Below are positions 45,211 to 54,071 of a stretch of 64,000 nucleotides of DNA, piece after piece; positions within the stretch are counted from its first letter, which is position 1, and each line of letters opens with the position of its first letter. The stretch lies in the NCBI RefSeq assembly GCF_014641555.1, contig NZ_BMHY01000006.1, positions 62,001 to 126,000 of the forward strand, given 5' to 3'. The position numbers and the translations under genes are program-made. Origin of the DNA: Paenibacillus radicis (ex Gao et al. 2016) (GTDB lineage: Bacteria; Bacillota; Bacilli; Paenibacillales; Paenibacillaceae). The notes beneath the pieces are model-generated. The model searched no databases and was not told where the DNA came from. It worked only from the letters and a program-made list of their open reading frames with translations.

Positions 45211-46583
45211 GTTCGACAACTTGCAACGTGCATTTCTCACAACAATCGGACAGAGTGATTTACTTGTCCAATCCGCTGCTCAAAGAACTGAAGCTAGCAG
45301 GCAAAAAAACCGTCCACTTGAAGCTGGGAAAAGAAGTCATTACCGCAGCCATAAAGACGGTAAAACGCCAGGGCAACCACATTTATTTGTCGGCCGGCGT
45401 CCGGCAGTCCATTCGGGTTCCGAAGACAGGTCAAATTCTCGTCCTGAACTCCGGCAATAACGAAGTGCAGCTCGGCCCGCTTGTCGGCATTTTAAGCGAT
45501 GGCGGCCCCCCTTCCACGGACAGCATGCCATTCGGCAGCCGAACCGGCTTTATTAAGCAAGTCATTCGCTCAGGCGAGCGGAACGGCTATATGTTCGGCT
45601 TTACGCCCTCTGACATCAATTGGCAGCAAGAAACCGTCTACGGCTATTTCCTGAACTCACAGGGCGGCTGGTACCGCAAAACCGTCCCGCTTCCCGATGT
45701 CGTATACAATCGGCTTCCCAGCCGGAAGGCCGAGACGTCAGCTACGATCAGTTCGCTGAGAGAACGGTTCGTCCGCCGCAAAATTCCGTTTTTCAACTGG
45801 AGCTTCTTCAATAAATCAGATGTCTACAAGCTGCTCGACAATGATCCCGAGGCGCTGCAGCATTTACCCGAATCGCTCTCTGCGCCAACCTCGGATAAAA
45901 TAAAAAGCTTGCTGGAAAAGCATCACTTTCTTTATTTCAAGCCTACTGCCGGCAGTCTGGGCATCGGAATCTACCGTTTGACCTACCATCCGAAGCGCGG
46001 TTATTTCGCCCGTTACCGGAAGGGCGACCGCAACGTGCTGCTGCGCTTCACCAACTTCAATAGCTTAATGCGGATGCTCCACGCCCGCCATGGCAGCACA
46101 CTGGGCAACTATGTCGTACAACAGGGCATTCGGTTGATTGAAATTGACGGCTGTCCAATCGACTTCCGGTTTCATATGCACAAAAACGGCAAAAACGAAT
46201 GGGTGCCTGCGGGCATCGGAGCGAAAAAAGCTGGCCGGGGCAGCGTAACGACCCACGTTAAAAACGGCGGCTCGCTTATGACGCCGGAACAGGCGCTCAA
46301 TCGGACCTTTAACGACAAAGCAGGCGAGGTGCTGATCAAAGCGAAAGAAGTTGCGATCCGGCTGTCTGAGGCGATTGAGCGCAACTATCCGCATCGCCTG
46401 GGCGAGCTTGGTCTTGATATCGGCATAGACAAGGACGGCGAGATCTGGATGTTCGAGGCGAATGCCAAACCAGGCCGCTCGATCTTCAAGCATCCGTCCC
46501 TCCGCTCCGAAGGGCGCGCCTCCGTCGACTACATCATTGAGCACTGCCTGTACTTGAGCAAGTTTCAAGGAGGGGATGACTGA
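45207..46583 (+). CDS. YheC/YheD-family ATP-grasp protein 3 (long, YheD-like)
   Basis: 458 aa; the ATG overlaps the previous stop by 4 bp, with AGGAGG 7 nt upstream. Same plan as protein 1: N-terminal beta domain (about 1-105, IYLSNPLLKELKLAGKKTVH), then YFKPTAGSLGIGIYRL, QQGIRLIEIDGCPIDFRFHM and ELGLDIGIDKDGEIWMFEAN. In the nucleotide loop GKG is replaced by GIG, and the usual ALVQK is FHMHK. The metal Asp and Glu-x-Asn remain. It may have a different substrate, but it does not look inactive. Confidence 0.87.
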   Translation: MSSTTCNVHFSQQSDRVIYLSNPLLKELKLAGKKTVHLKLGKEVITAAIKTVKRQGNHIYLSAGVRQSIRVPKTGQILVLNSGNNEVQLGPLVGILSDGGPPSTDSMPFGSRTGFIKQVIRSGERNGYMFGFTPSDINWQQETVYGYFLNSQGGWYRKTVPLPDVVYNRLPSRKAETSATISSLRERFVRRKIPFFNWSFFNKSDVYKLLDNDPEALQHLPESLSAPTSDKIKSLLEKHHFLYFKPTAGSLGIGIYRLTYHPKRGYFARYRKGDRNVLLRFTNFNSLMRMLHARHGSTLGNYVVQQGIRLIEIDGCPIDFRFHMHKNGKNEWVPAGIGAKKAGRGSVTTHVKNGGSLMTPEQALNRTFNDKAGEVLIKAKEVAIRLSEAIERNYPHRLGELGLDIGIDKDGEIWMFEANAKPGRSIFKHPSLRSEGRASVDYIIEHCLYLSKFQGGDD

Positions 46584-47737
46584 TGGAGAGCTTAACTGCG
46601 GAACAGGAAAGCGTGGCGGAAATCCGGGCCGGCCGGCCTGTGCTCGCCATCTTGACGATTGATGACGAATTGCAGCTGTTCCGAGGCAACCGCAGCAATT
46701 TCGCCGATTTGATCCGGACGGGACAGCAGTACGGATTCATCGTCTATGTGCTGACCGCCAAAAATTTATTTTTAAGCCGTTCCAGCCTAAAGGGCTATGT
46801 GTATGACGAAGCGGGCGAGGTCTGGCATCAGCGGCTCATGCCTTTTCCAGACATTATCTACAACCGGATACCGCTGCGCGAGGATGAGATGCAGAAGTCT
46901 GTCCGGAATAAAATAACCGCTTGCACGAAGGATCCGCGCGTAAAGTTGTTTAATCCCTCCTTCTTCAACAAGTGGTCTTTGTTCGAATGGCTCCGTCAAT
47001 CGAAAACAACGAAGCCCTTCATTCCAACGACTCGCAAGCTGATGACGGTATCGGGGCTAGGCAAAATGATGCAAAAGCATCCTTATATTTATTTGAAGCC
47101 GGAAAGCGGCAAAGCGGGAAAAGGCATTATGACGATCAAGCTTCAGCCGGAAAAGCAGCTGCCCTATCTGCTGAAAATCCAAGAGGACCGCAAAAGCGCC
47201 ACTTACAACTGCGCTACGCTGGGCAAGCTTTGGACCCGCATCCAGAAGCAAAGTGCGGGCGAGGCTTATATCGCCCAGCAGGGCATCCAGCTCGCCTCCT
47301 ACAATGACCGCCGATTTGACCTGCGTACTCTCGTACAAAAAAATGAACGCGGCAAATGGGAGGTCACTGGCATCGGAGCCCGGCTTGCGGGCTTCTCCAG
47401 CATTACGACTCATGTCCCTCGCGGCGGAATGATTGAAGATCCCGAGAAGCTGCTTGTCAGTTCTTTTAATGCCGAGCAAGCGCGTAAAATACTAATAAAA
47501 ACAAAGCAGACCTCATTGATGATAGCCAGACAGATCGAACGGGGCTCTGGCCAGCTGCTTGGAGAGATGTCCATGGATCTGGGCATCGACAGCACCGGCA
47601 ACATCTGGCTGTTCGAAGCTAATTCCAAGCCAATGAAATTCGATGAACCGCATATCCGGCAAAAGTCGCTGGAGCGCATTTTTCAATACAGTTCTTATCT
47701 AACCAAACAGAAGCCAGAGAAAGCAGGAGGCGCATAG
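46583..47737 (+). CDS. YheC/YheD-family ATP-grasp protein 4 (short, YheC-like)
   Basis: 384 aa; the ATG shares one base with the previous TGA, and GGAGG lies 10 nt upstream. It starts VLAILTIDDELQLFRGNRSN, followed by GFIVYVLTAKNLFLSR. Motifs: YLKPESGKAGKGIMTI, QQGIQLASYNDRRFDLRTLV and EMSMDLGIDSTGNIWLFEAN, all intact. Translationally coupled to protein 3 and 2 bp before the GNAT gene. Confidence 0.87.
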   Translation: MESLTAEQESVAEIRAGRPVLAILTIDDELQLFRGNRSNFADLIRTGQQYGFIVYVLTAKNLFLSRSSLKGYVYDEAGEVWHQRLMPFPDIIYNRIPLREDEMQKSVRNKITACTKDPRVKLFNPSFFNKWSLFEWLRQSKTTKPFIPTTRKLMTVSGLGKMMQKHPYIYLKPESGKAGKGIMTIKLQPEKQLPYLLKIQEDRKSATYNCATLGKLWTRIQKQSAGEAYIAQQGIQLASYNDRRFDLRTLVQKNERGKWEVTGIGARLAGFSSITTHVPRGGMIEDPEKLLVSSFNAEQARKILIKTKQTSLMIARQIERGSGQLLGEMSMDLGIDSTGNIWLFEANSKPMKFDEPHIRQKSLERIFQYSSYLTKQKPEKAGGA

Positions 47738-47739
47738 GG

Positions 47740-48237
47740 ATGGAACTGCAGCTGCTTACCCCTGAGCAATGGATGTCAGAGAAAAAAAGACTTCTCGGAT
47801 TTGCCGTACGATTCGGGGAGAAGCGGCTGACGGTTGCAGCCTTGCATGCCTTGCGGATGCTCGATCCGGATATGCTGGATGCCAAAGGCGCGCCACACCC
47901 TCGCGCCGTCGTAGTGCTTGCAAGACGCGGCGGACGGCTGGCAGGGCTCGCATTCGCCGCGGATGGCGGCGAGCGCGGCTGCTTTATCGTCGTCCATCCC
48001 GAAGCGCGAAGCAGCGGCGTTGGCTCCTCCCTCCTCCGCGCTATGATCGACAGGCTAGGCAAGCTGACTTGCAACGTCGCGGCCGACAATGTGCCGAGTA
48101 TGGCGCTTTGCTTTCGTCTAGGACTCACCGCCGTATCCATGCATACCGGCCCGACAGGCAAGCCGACGCTCCGCTTTGAAAGGAGAATCAACGATGACGC
48201 AGCCTGTACTCGGAATATTGACGCTCTACATGAATGA
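47740..48237 (+). CDS. GNAT-family N-acetyltransferase
   Basis: 165 aa. The acetyl-CoA loop is VHPEARSSGVGSSLLRAMID (R/Q-x-x-G-x-G/A type), followed by CNVAADNVPSMALCFRLGL, the usual C-terminal strand-helix. It starts 2 bp after protein 4 and its last 44 bp overlap protein 5, so it is part of the operon. GNAT enzymes acetylate amines, and some act as peptide-bond-forming transferases. A role on the same product as the ATP-grasp enzymes is inferred from position only. Confidence 0.82.
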   Translation: MELQLLTPEQWMSEKKRLLGFAVRFGEKRLTVAALHALRMLDPDMLDAKGAPHPRAVVVLARRGGRLAGLAFAADGGERGCFIVVHPEARSSGVGSSLLRAMIDRLGKLTCNVAADNVPSMALCFRLGLTAVSMHTGPTGKPTLRFERRINDDAACTRNIDALHE

Positions 48238-49372
48238 GAACGGTCATTTGGAAGAGCGTGATATCTACCAGAAGATGACGGTCGCCGGGCGAAAGCTTGG
48301 TCTCAATGTCATCGTGTTTACACCCAAGGACGTCAATTACCAACAGAACCGCATCCATTCGCTCGTCTATGAGCCGGAGGAACGCAAATGGAAGCGCAAA
48401 TGGACCTCATTCCCCTCGATGATATTCGATCGCTGCCGCATCCAGCGAACGTATCGCTTTGAGCAATTGCGTCAATTTCGCAAGAGCTACGGACATCTCA
48501 CCTTTCTAAATCGTCCGCTGCGCAATAAGATGACGATCCACCGGATATTGACCAAGGACTCCAGGTTCAAAAGCTATCTGCCTGCTTCCCGAATGGTCGA
48601 AGGCGTCCAGGACGTCTCGGAGATGCTGCGCAAATATCCGCTCCTGTACCTGAAACCAATAAACGGAACAGGAGGACGCGGTATTTTGCGTATTGAACGG
48701 AAGCGAAGCGGCAGCTTGCTCATCCAGGGCCGGGATCTTTCGCGCCGGATCATCAACCCGAAACGAATCTCTGCCGCCGCCTTGAGCGGCTATTTGTCCG
48801 GCTGGGATTTGAAAGGAAATCGATATCTCGCCCAGCAAGGGCTGCAGCTTAAGCTGCCCACCGGACGTGTGCATGATTACCGGATGCTCGTGCAAAAGAA
48901 CGGCGAAGGCCAGTGGCAGGTTACAGGCTGTGCAGGGCGGGTTGGAGCGGCAGGCAGCGTGACCTCCAACCTGCATGGCGGCGGCCATGCCGTGCCGATG
49001 GAGGTACTGCTGAAGCAATGGCTGAACAGCGAGGAGCGGGTAACGGAGGTGATCGCCGAAGCCGAGCAGTTTGGCGTTGGCGTCGCCCAATATCTCGAGC
49101 TTTGCTATGGCAGGTTATGCGAGCTTGCACTGGACCTCGCCATCGATCAGAAGGGGCGCATCTGGATGCTGGAGGTTAATCCGAAGCCTGCTCGGGAAGT
49201 GTTCGTCCAGGCGGGAGACAAAGAAACGTACCGCAAGGCGATTGTCCGGCCGCTGGAATATGCATTATGGCTTCACGGGCAAAAGAAGCAGCGAAAATCG
49301 AAGCGCAATAGCGCTTCTTCGGCTGCCGTGGAAGAAAAAAACAGCAATCCGTCTTCATCCGCCGCTACGTAA
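48194..49372 (+). CDS. YheC/YheD-family ATP-grasp protein 5 (short, YheC-like)
   Basis: 392 aa from ATG 48194, 8 nt after AAAGGAG, overlapping the end of the GNAT gene. It starts QPVLGILTLYMNENGHLEER; LGLNVIVFTPKDVNYQ follows. Motifs: YLKPINGTGGRGILRI (GRG in place of GKG), QQGLQLKLPTGRVHDYRMLV and ELALDLAIDQKGRIWMLEVN. The C-terminal 30 residues are basic then Ser-rich (KKQRKSKRNSASSAA), unlike the other members. Last gene of the cluster, ended by a strong terminator. Confidence 0.87.
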   Translation: MTQPVLGILTLYMNENGHLEERDIYQKMTVAGRKLGLNVIVFTPKDVNYQQNRIHSLVYEPEERKWKRKWTSFPSMIFDRCRIQRTYRFEQLRQFRKSYGHLTFLNRPLRNKMTIHRILTKDSRFKSYLPASRMVEGVQDVSEMLRKYPLLYLKPINGTGGRGILRIERKRSGSLLIQGRDLSRRIINPKRISAAALSGYLSGWDLKGNRYLAQQGLQLKLPTGRVHDYRMLVQKNGEGQWQVTGCAGRVGAAGSVTSNLHGGGHAVPMEVLLKQWLNSEERVTEVIAEAEQFGVGVAQYLELCYGRLCELALDLAIDQKGRIWMLEVNPKPAREVFVQAGDKETYRKAIVRPLEYALWLHGQKKQRKSKRNSASSAAVEEKNSNPSSSAAT

Positions 49373-49425
49373 GGCGAGGCATGAAAAGCTTCTGAATACA
49401 AGCCAGCAGCTGACCTAATTATAAG

Positions 49426-49469
49426 AAAGGTGTCCCAAAGTCGTGAAAGACTGCGGGACACCTTTTTTC
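49426..49469 (+). terminator. Intrinsic terminator of the ATP-grasp operon
   Basis: AAAGGTGTCCC pairs with GGGACACCTTT, with an inner AGTC/GACT pairing, followed by TTTT. Confidence 0.9.
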
Positions 49470-49522
49470 GGTACGGATAGGAAAAACTCTATGGCGGGAT
49501 CAAATTCATAAAATTTACCAAT

Positions 49523-49544
49523 CAAAATGCAGATTTGCATTTTG
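49523..49544. repeat. Solo 22-bp palindromic box of the four-box repeat family
   Basis: Same CAAAATGCA...TGCATTTTG box as in the two 186-bp elements. Here the arms are perfect and extend to 12 bp each (AATCAAAATGCA/TGCATTTTGATT, 49520-49547). It also lies between convergent genes (ATP-grasp protein 5 and the HAD gene), but alone. Confidence 0.8.
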
Positions 49545-49563
49545 ATTCTCATTGAGTTATTAG

Positions 49564-49596
49564 AAATTGGCCAGAATTTCTTTCTGGCCAATTTTC
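49564..49596. terminator. Hairpin at the 3' end of the HAD gene
   Basis: AAATTGGCCAGAA pairs with TTCTGGCCAATTT around a short loop, directly after the HAD stop. Only short T runs follow, so termination is probable but not certain. Confidence 0.55.
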
Positions 49597-49598
49597 CA

Positions 49599-50270
49599 CT
49601 AACCGTTCGCTAACTGGAGCAATTCCGCCATGCTGCCAATTAACGCATCGCTTCCGTCCAGCTCTGTATCCCGGCCATAGCCGGCATAAGCACAGCCAAT
49701 TACGATCAATCCGTTTCGCTTGCCCGCTTCCACGTCAGAGGAACGGTCCCCGACCATCCATGCCGAATTGAGCTCATGATCGGATAACAGCTTAGCGACC
49801 AGATCCACTTTGCTTGTCGTCTTGTATTCGCCCGCGCTGTACAAGCCGTCGAAAAATTCAGCGATCCCCTTATACCTGGCAACTTCCTTCACATAGGACT
49901 CCAGCCCGTTGCTGGCGACGAACAGCTTGATTCCGCTTGCCTTAAGCGCAGCCAGCGTCTCGGCCGTCCCGGGATATAAGCTGCCTTTTCCCGCTGCCAA
50001 TTCCTCGACCTCATATTGCAAAAACAGCTCATCCGCGCGTTTGCGGGCGGCTTCCGTGCTCTCCGGCATAATTTTCCGCCATATGTCATCAAGCAGCATG
50101 CCGAGACAAGCCAGAACACTCTCGATCGGCGGTGTTTCATAGGTGTACAGCCCCTCTTCGCGAAGGGTATCGAAAAGTCTCGTATGTACCGAACGAAGCA
50201 AGGTCTCCGTTTCAAACAGCGTACCATCCATATCAAAAATAATCGCTTCCGGGCGATCGAAAGTAGACAT
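49599..50270 (-). CDS. HAD-superfamily hydrolase
   Basis: 223 aa from ATG 50270 (AAGGGG 10 nt upstream; a longer frame to 50294 is unlikely). Motif I IIFDMDGTLFETETLL, motif II FVASNGLES, and motif IV MVGDRSSDVEAGKRNGL are intact, with a helical cap between I and II. It is of the PGP/beta-phosphoglucomutase-like subgroup; the phosphate ester it hydrolyses is unknown. It stands alone, downstream of the YtvI-like gene on the same strand. Confidence 0.88.
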   Translation of the reverse strand: MSTFDRPEAIIFDMDGTLFETETLLRSVHTRLFDTLREEGLYTYETPPIESVLACLGMLLDDIWRKIMPESTEAARKRADELFLQYEVEELAAGKGSLYPGTAETLAALKASGIKLFVASNGLESYVKEVARYKGIAEFFDGLYSAGEYKTTSKVDLVAKLLSDHELNSAWMVGDRSSDVEAGKRNGLIVIGCAYAGYGRDTELDGSDALIGSMAELLQLANG

Positions 50271-50311
50271 GATGAAATTTCCCCTTTTTTGCATTTCGCT
50301 AGCCTTAAAGC

Positions 50312-51343
50312 TTAAAGCTTAATGCTGATTTTGAACAAGCCTGCTTTGCGTGCCGCCATATAAATAATGATAACAAGCGGCCCGAGAAATACGCCAATAA
50401 CACCAACCAGCTTAAATCCGACATACAAGCTGATGAGGGCGGCCAGTGAACCGATACCGACCGCATCACCCAAAATTTTCGGCTCGATAATCCGGCGGAA
50501 GACCGTAATGAACAAGAACAAAACGTACAGGCCGATGCCAGTCGGCACATCTCCTGTAAGGAGCAGATAAGTGCCCCAAGGCACTAACACTGAACCGGTG
50601 CCCAATATCGGCATAATATCAACGACGACGATCAGCAGCGCAATCGCCAGCGGATATTTGATATCCAGGATCAGCAAGCCGACAATAGAGATCGCATAGG
50701 TTAATGCACTTAAAATAATTTGCGAGCGGAGAAAGCCGAAAATCGATCCCTTCAAATTGTCCAGCACTTGATTCACTTGCGAGCGGGATTTCTCCTCGAA
50801 TAGCGACAAGACGGAAGCCTTCATGGTGTTCAGGCTGTAGCCGAACATATAGACCGCCACCAAAAAAACGATAAAGAAAATGAACATGCCGGGAATACCC
50901 GAAGCGAATGATATAACGGCGCTAGACAATGTCTTGACCATTCCCGTTACCGTATTCCCAAGTCCCGTCAGCCATTTCTCTACTTGAGCGACTGCATCCG
51001 GCGACAGATGGTTGTATAGCGTCTCCGCCTCATCCATCAGCTGGGTTACGTAGCTGTTGGCATCTCCCACGTAATTGGGCACGCGCTGAGCGAATGCGAT
51101 GAGCTCCGTAACGATTTTCACGCCCAGCAGTCCCATTAATCCAAGCAGTATAATCGTAAACAGCGTGCTGGATATCGTCGAGGCGATGAGCCGGTTCATC
51201 CGGAATTTCCGGATGAATAATTTCGTCAGCGGCTCCATGAAAATCGCGACAACCAAGGCCAGCAAAAACGGTGCGCCAACGGTAAAAAGCAAATAAAGCA
51301 ACAATAGGCCAACCGCGAGCATCACCAATGCTTTGATCGACAA
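50312..51343 (-). CDS. AI-2E-family permease-like membrane protein (YtvI-like)
   Basis: 343 aa from TTG 51343, placed 5 nt behind GGAGGAG at the very end of the preceding gene; the frame runs further upstream but only as shadow. Eight or so helices, with family segments GLLGVKIVTELIAF, the IPGMFIFFIVFLVAVYMFGY helix and GIGLYVLFLFITVFRRIIEPKILGD. In Bacillus the related sporulation protein YtvI sits between fxsA and citZ; that place is taken here by ppk/ppx, so this could be a moved ytvI. Coupled to the CNNM/CBS gene. Confidence 0.8.
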   Translation of the reverse strand: MSIKALVMLAVGLLLLYLLFTVGAPFLLALVVAIFMEPLTKLFIRKFRMNRLIASTISSTLFTIILLGLMGLLGVKIVTELIAFAQRVPNYVGDANSYVTQLMDEAETLYNHLSPDAVAQVEKWLTGLGNTVTGMVKTLSSAVISFASGIPGMFIFFIVFLVAVYMFGYSLNTMKASVLSLFEEKSRSQVNQVLDNLKGSIFGFLRSQIILSALTYAISIVGLLILDIKYPLAIALLIVVVDIMPILGTGSVLVPWGTYLLLTGDVPTGIGLYVLFLFITVFRRIIEPKILGDAVGIGSLAALISLYVGFKLVGVIGVFLGPLVIIIYMAARKAGLFKISIKL

Positions 51344-51345
51344 GC

Positions 51346-52680
51346 TTACTCCTCCTCTCCTTGTTGCTTCGTCTTCCGTTTTCGAATATGTACGCGAGTC
51401 ACGCGAAGCCGTTTGCATTCCGCAACCTCGAACGAAAAACCGCCGTGCTCCAGCCGTTTTCCTTTCGCCGGATTGCCCTCCAGCCGAATGAACATCCATC
51501 CGCCGATCGAATCAATCTCATCTGCTTCAAGGTCGGTGCCGAGCAGGTCATTGACCTCCTCAATCAGCATCCGCCCGTCCACAGAGGTCACGTCCCCTTT
51601 TACTACAATACTCGGAAGAGCCGTATCAAATTCCCCATGAATTTCGCCCACGATTTCTTCCAATATCCGCTCCGTCGTCAGCAGCCCTGCCGTGCCTCCG
51701 TATTCATCAACAACGACCGCAAGCTGAGAGTGCTGAAGCTGCATCAGCTTCAGCACATCGCTAATTTCCATCGACTCCGGCACGGTCAGTATCGGACGTA
51801 AAAAAGCTTCCAGCTCATGTACTTCATCGGGATCGGCGGTCAGCAGGTCGGTAATATGTACGAAACCGATAATCTCGTCTTTATCGATGACGCCGACAGG
51901 ATAACGAGTATGCTTTGTTGCATAGACCAGCTTCAAATTGTCTGCGAAGGAGCGGTTGCTGTACAAGCATTCCATATCGGTTCTCGGGAGCATGACCTCG
52001 CGGGCCAGGCGGTCGGAAAATCCAAATACATTATCAAAGAGCGCCATTTCATCTTTGTCCAAAATGCCGTTTTTCGCGCTCTCGTTCATGAGCAGCCGAA
52101 GCTCCTCCTCCGTATGTGCGGCGTCATGCTCGCTTGCCGGCTCGATCCGCAGCATGCGGAGCAGCGAATTGGCTGCCCCGTTCAACAGCCAAATGACAGG
52201 CATGAACAGCTTGTAAAACAACGATAACGGCTTGGAAAGCCATAGCGACGCCTGCTCCGACTTTTGAATCGCGAGCGACTTTGGCGCTAATTCGCCTAGA
52301 ACGATATGCAGAAACGTAATGACGCAAAACCCGACGGCGATCGAAAGCGTAGAGATCAACGTCGGGTCAGCAACACCGAATTTATGAAGCAGAGGCTCGA
52401 CAATCAGCTCTGATATTGCAGGCTCTCCTACCCAGCCAAGGCCAAGAGAGGCAAGCGTAATTCCGAGCTGCGTAGCCGATAGATAGGCGTCGAGTCTCCG
52501 GTTTACTTTAAGCGCAGTCACCGCCCGCGAGTTGCCCTCATTGGCAAGCTGCGTCAGCCGGGTCTGCCTCACTTTGACGAAAGAAAATTCTGCCGCTACG
52601 AAAAAACCGTTCAGCAGGACAAGGAACAAGACGAGAAGCAAATTAAGCACGATGTCTCCAAATACGAATTCCGTATGCAC
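51346..52680 (-). CDS. CNNM/CBS-domain membrane protein (hemolysin C/CorC type)
   Basis: 444 aa. The order is a DUF21/CNNM transmembrane domain (about 1-200, LLLVLFLVLLNGFFVAAEFS), two CBS motifs (about 215-340, MLPRTDMECLYSNRSF, VVDEYGGTAGLLTTER) and a C-terminal CorC_HlyC domain (DVTSVDGRMLIEEVN). These proteins are linked to magnesium or cobalt efflux and ion balance, not to haemolysis. The start is GTG 52680 behind AAAGGAGAG at about 12 nt; GTG 52650 is possible. Followed by the AI-2E gene with coupled start. Confidence 0.9.
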   Translation of the reverse strand: MHTEFVFGDIVLNLLLVLFLVLLNGFFVAAEFSFVKVRQTRLTQLANEGNSRAVTALKVNRRLDAYLSATQLGITLASLGLGWVGEPAISELIVEPLLHKFGVADPTLISTLSIAVGFCVITFLHIVLGELAPKSLAIQKSEQASLWLSKPLSLFYKLFMPVIWLLNGAANSLLRMLRIEPASEHDAAHTEEELRLLMNESAKNGILDKDEMALFDNVFGFSDRLAREVMLPRTDMECLYSNRSFADNLKLVYATKHTRYPVGVIDKDEIIGFVHITDLLTADPDEVHELEAFLRPILTVPESMEISDVLKLMQLQHSQLAVVVDEYGGTAGLLTTERILEEIVGEIHGEFDTALPSIVVKGDVTSVDGRMLIEEVNDLLGTDLEADEIDSIGGWMFIRLEGNPAKGKRLEHGGFSFEVAECKRLRVTRVHIRKRKTKQQGEEE

Positions 52681-52731
52681 CCTGAATCGTTCTCTCCTTT
52701 GCCTAGCGGATGGAAGGTTGGGCTGTGTTGT

Positions 52732-53868
52732 TTATAGCACAGCTCGTCGCTGGTGGAAATCAATTTCGTTATAGTACATATCTTTCACGAGCAAGTTCGG
52801 ACCGCAGCAAGATGCGGCCGGGCAGTGGCAGTTGACGCTTTTGGCAAGCTCATGATCCAGCCATCTGTCAAACAAGTCGTCCAGCTTCTCTCCTCCGATG
52901 TTGCCGAAAGCGGGAACGTCAGAGAAGTCGGTAACGAACACTTCGCCGGTAAATAAATTGACATTCAGACGGTTGCGGCCGTCCGGGTCGTTACGGACGG
53001 TCACATTCGGCTCCGCAGAGAGACGCTTCAGCAACGCCCGCTCCTCCGCATCATCGCTGCAATGGTAGAACGGCAGCGTGCCGAACAGCATCCAGACTGA
53101 CGGGTCCCGGGTATCCAGAAGCTTCTCGATCGAACGCCGCATCTCTAAGCGGGTAATGGCCGGCAAGTCTTTCGCGAATGAACTTGGGTACATCGGGTGA
53201 ACCTCATGCCGCTGACAGCCCATATCCATAATGAGACGATGAATTTCATCAATTTTGTCATGCGTCCGGTAGTTAATCATCGACTCTGCCGAGACCAGAA
53301 CACCAGCATCAACCAGCTTGCGTGTGTTGTCGATCATACGGTCATACATGCGGACCGCCGCCTCTCGAGGGACGGAATGTCCGGCCTTCGCGAACCCAAT
53401 TTGATGAAAATCGTCGGCATTGGTGTAATTGAAGGAAATGTGCATGACGTCAAGGTAAGGCGCCAATTGCTCGTACCGGCTGTATGGAAGCGTCACATTG
53501 GAATTGATCTGGGAGCGAATTCCCCGGCTTCTCGCATACTGCAGCAGCGGAACCATATATTCTTTGACTGTCTTGTCCGAGAAGCTGGGCTCTCCGCCCG
53601 TAATGCTGATCGTCTCCAGATGCTCTACCTCGTCCAGCCGCTTAATCATGAGCTCCAGAGGAATTTTGGCCGGCTCTGCCATGACGAGCGTATCGCCCAC
53701 GGCGCAATGCTCGCAGCGCATATTGCATAGATTGGAAACTGTCATCTCGACGCTCGTAAGCTTGTGCCTTCCAAACTTCTGCATCGAGCGTATCGGGTCC
53801 CAAGGATCATTCTGCGGGGTTAACGCGGGCAGCACTTCTTTTCTATGTTGCAAATCCATCGTATTCAT
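52732..53868 (-). CDS. yfkAB: Radical-SAM/CxCxxxxC protein YfkAB
   Basis: About 378 aa from ATG 53868 (AGGTG 8 nt upstream; a frame to 53880 exists). The iron-sulphur motif NLCNMRCEHC (CxxxCxxC) binds the SAM cluster, and ISITGGEPSFSD is the usual GGE motif. The C terminus has further cysteines, NCHCPAASCCGPNLLVKDMYY, as in the fused YfkAB proteins of Bacillus. The substrate is unknown; the C-terminal cysteines resemble auxiliary-cluster or maturase (SPASM-like) ends. Alone between the CNNM gene and an HD-GYP gene. Confidence 0.85.
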   Translation of the reverse strand: MNTMDLQHRKEVLPALTPQNDPWDPIRSMQKFGRHKLTSVEMTVSNLCNMRCEHCAVGDTLVMAEPAKIPLELMIKRLDEVEHLETISITGGEPSFSDKTVKEYMVPLLQYARSRGIRSQINSNVTLPYSRYEQLAPYLDVMHISFNYTNADDFHQIGFAKAGHSVPREAAVRMYDRMIDNTRKLVDAGVLVSAESMINYRTHDKIDEIHRLIMDMGCQRHEVHPMYPSSFAKDLPAITRLEMRRSIEKLLDTRDPSVWMLFGTLPFYHCSDDAEERALLKRLSAEPNVTVRNDPDGRNRLNVNLFTGEVFVTDFSDVPAFGNIGGEKLDDLFDRWLDHELAKSVNCHCPAASCCGPNLLVKDMYYNEIDFHQRRAVL

Positions 53869-54024
53869 TCGTATCAGCACCTGACTAAACTTGATTTATC
53901 AATTTTCATGATTATTTCTATTGTAATGTCCCTATAGAAAGGAAGCAAACAAGAGAAGCCGAAATTCGGCCATTTCAAGCGGAAAATTATTAATTATTTT
54001 AACGGCTATTCCCGTTTTTCATAC

Positions 54025-54066
54025 AAAAAAAGGAGGCCCGGGATCTAAATCCTGTAGGCCTCCTTT
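54025..54066 (-). terminator. Intrinsic terminator after the first HD-GYP gene
   Basis: AAAGGAGGCC pairs with GGCCTCCTTT around a loop. On the minus strand it ends in TTTTTTTG. Confidence 0.85.
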
Positions 54067-54071
54067 ATCGA

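Noticed and set aside
42611..49372. Some of the five ATP-grasp genes as decayed copies
   Set aside because: All are full length with tight coupling, good ribosome-binding sites and kept metal-binding residues.
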